Source of the DNA: Ferrimonas balearica
GTDB taxonomy: Bacteria; Pseudomonadota; Gammaproteobacteria; Enterobacterales; Shewanellaceae
DNA: 64,000 bases
Direction: 5' to 3'
Assembly (NCBI RefSeq): GCF_019802085.1
Contig: NZ_JAHVHV010000003.1
Coordinates: 248,001-312,000 of the forward strand
In this document: in pieces, positions 63,988-64,000 of the stretch
Layout: each line of letters starts with the position of its first letter
Numbering within the stretch: the stretch's first letter is position 1
The notes under the pieces: model-generated
What the model saw: only the letters and a program-made list of their open reading frames with translations
Told to the model about the DNA's origin: nothing
Databases searched by the model: none
Position numbers and translations under genes: made by a program

Positions 63988-64000
63988 CGCCTCACCTGTG

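Overview
The window is a GC-rich gammaproteobacterial chromosome segment. The ubiEJB-tatABC-tatD-hemB block, the rhlB-trxA-rho block, the ubiD-fre pair, and adjacent cysteine-type formate dehydrogenase (FDH) operons with fdhX-like Tat proteins and DUF3305/DUF3306 genes all resemble Shewanella and its relatives. The overall flavour suggests Ferrimonas or a close Alteromonadales relative; this is inference, as no search was run. No phage, transposon, integron or CRISPR signature was seen.

Left part (1-28 kb): ubiquinone genes ubiE-ubiJ-ubiB run into tatABC, an inserted secreted protein, tatD and Mg-type hemB. After them come a periplasmic thioredoxin-fold protein, a solitary type IV pilin-like protein and a small DUF3718-like protein. 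On the minus strand lie a CoA-disulfide-reductase-like flavoprotein, a TcyP-type cystine symporter, a short Ppx/GppA protein and rhlB, the last divergent from trxA and rho. A 50-residue charged ORF, a TraF-like outer membrane barrel and a pair of overlapping secreted W/Q-rich proteins follow. Then come ubiD, fre, a GNAT enzyme, a small alpha/beta-barrel protein, a Rof-type Rho inhibitor, ubiA, a YbaK deacylase, YqjG/DoxX, an AraC regulator and a serine hydrolase.

Central island (28-58 kb): three FDH operons stand in tandem on the minus strand. Each encodes fdhX (Tat small protein), fdhA (catalytic subunit, Cys instead of Sec), fdhB (four 4Fe-4S clusters) and fdhC (cytochrome b). The third is preceded by its biogenesis genes: DUF3305, DUF3306, a large ferredoxin-like protein and a TorD-family chaperone. 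Divergent from these are fdhD and a helix-turn-helix protein with a ligand-binding domain. Next is a histidine kinase/sigma-54 activator pair, divergent from tupABC-mobA-mobB/moeA-moaA (tungstate import and molybdopterin cofactor synthesis).

I find four close matches to sigma-54 (-24/-12) promoters, upstream of tupA, fdhD, DUF3305 and the ferredoxin gene. Recurrent TTTGTCCC-like half-sites lie next to them. Together they suggest a single two-component/sigma-54 regulon joining metal uptake, cofactor synthesis and FDH maturation. The first two FDH operons show no convincing sigma-54 promoter and may be controlled otherwise; a CRP/FNR-like site lies in the leader of the first.

Right end (58-64 kb): a DUF3313-like secreted protein, tRNA-His and tRNA-Arg (minus strand, one promoter), a GAF-GAF-GGDEF-EAL protein and the Rep helicase.
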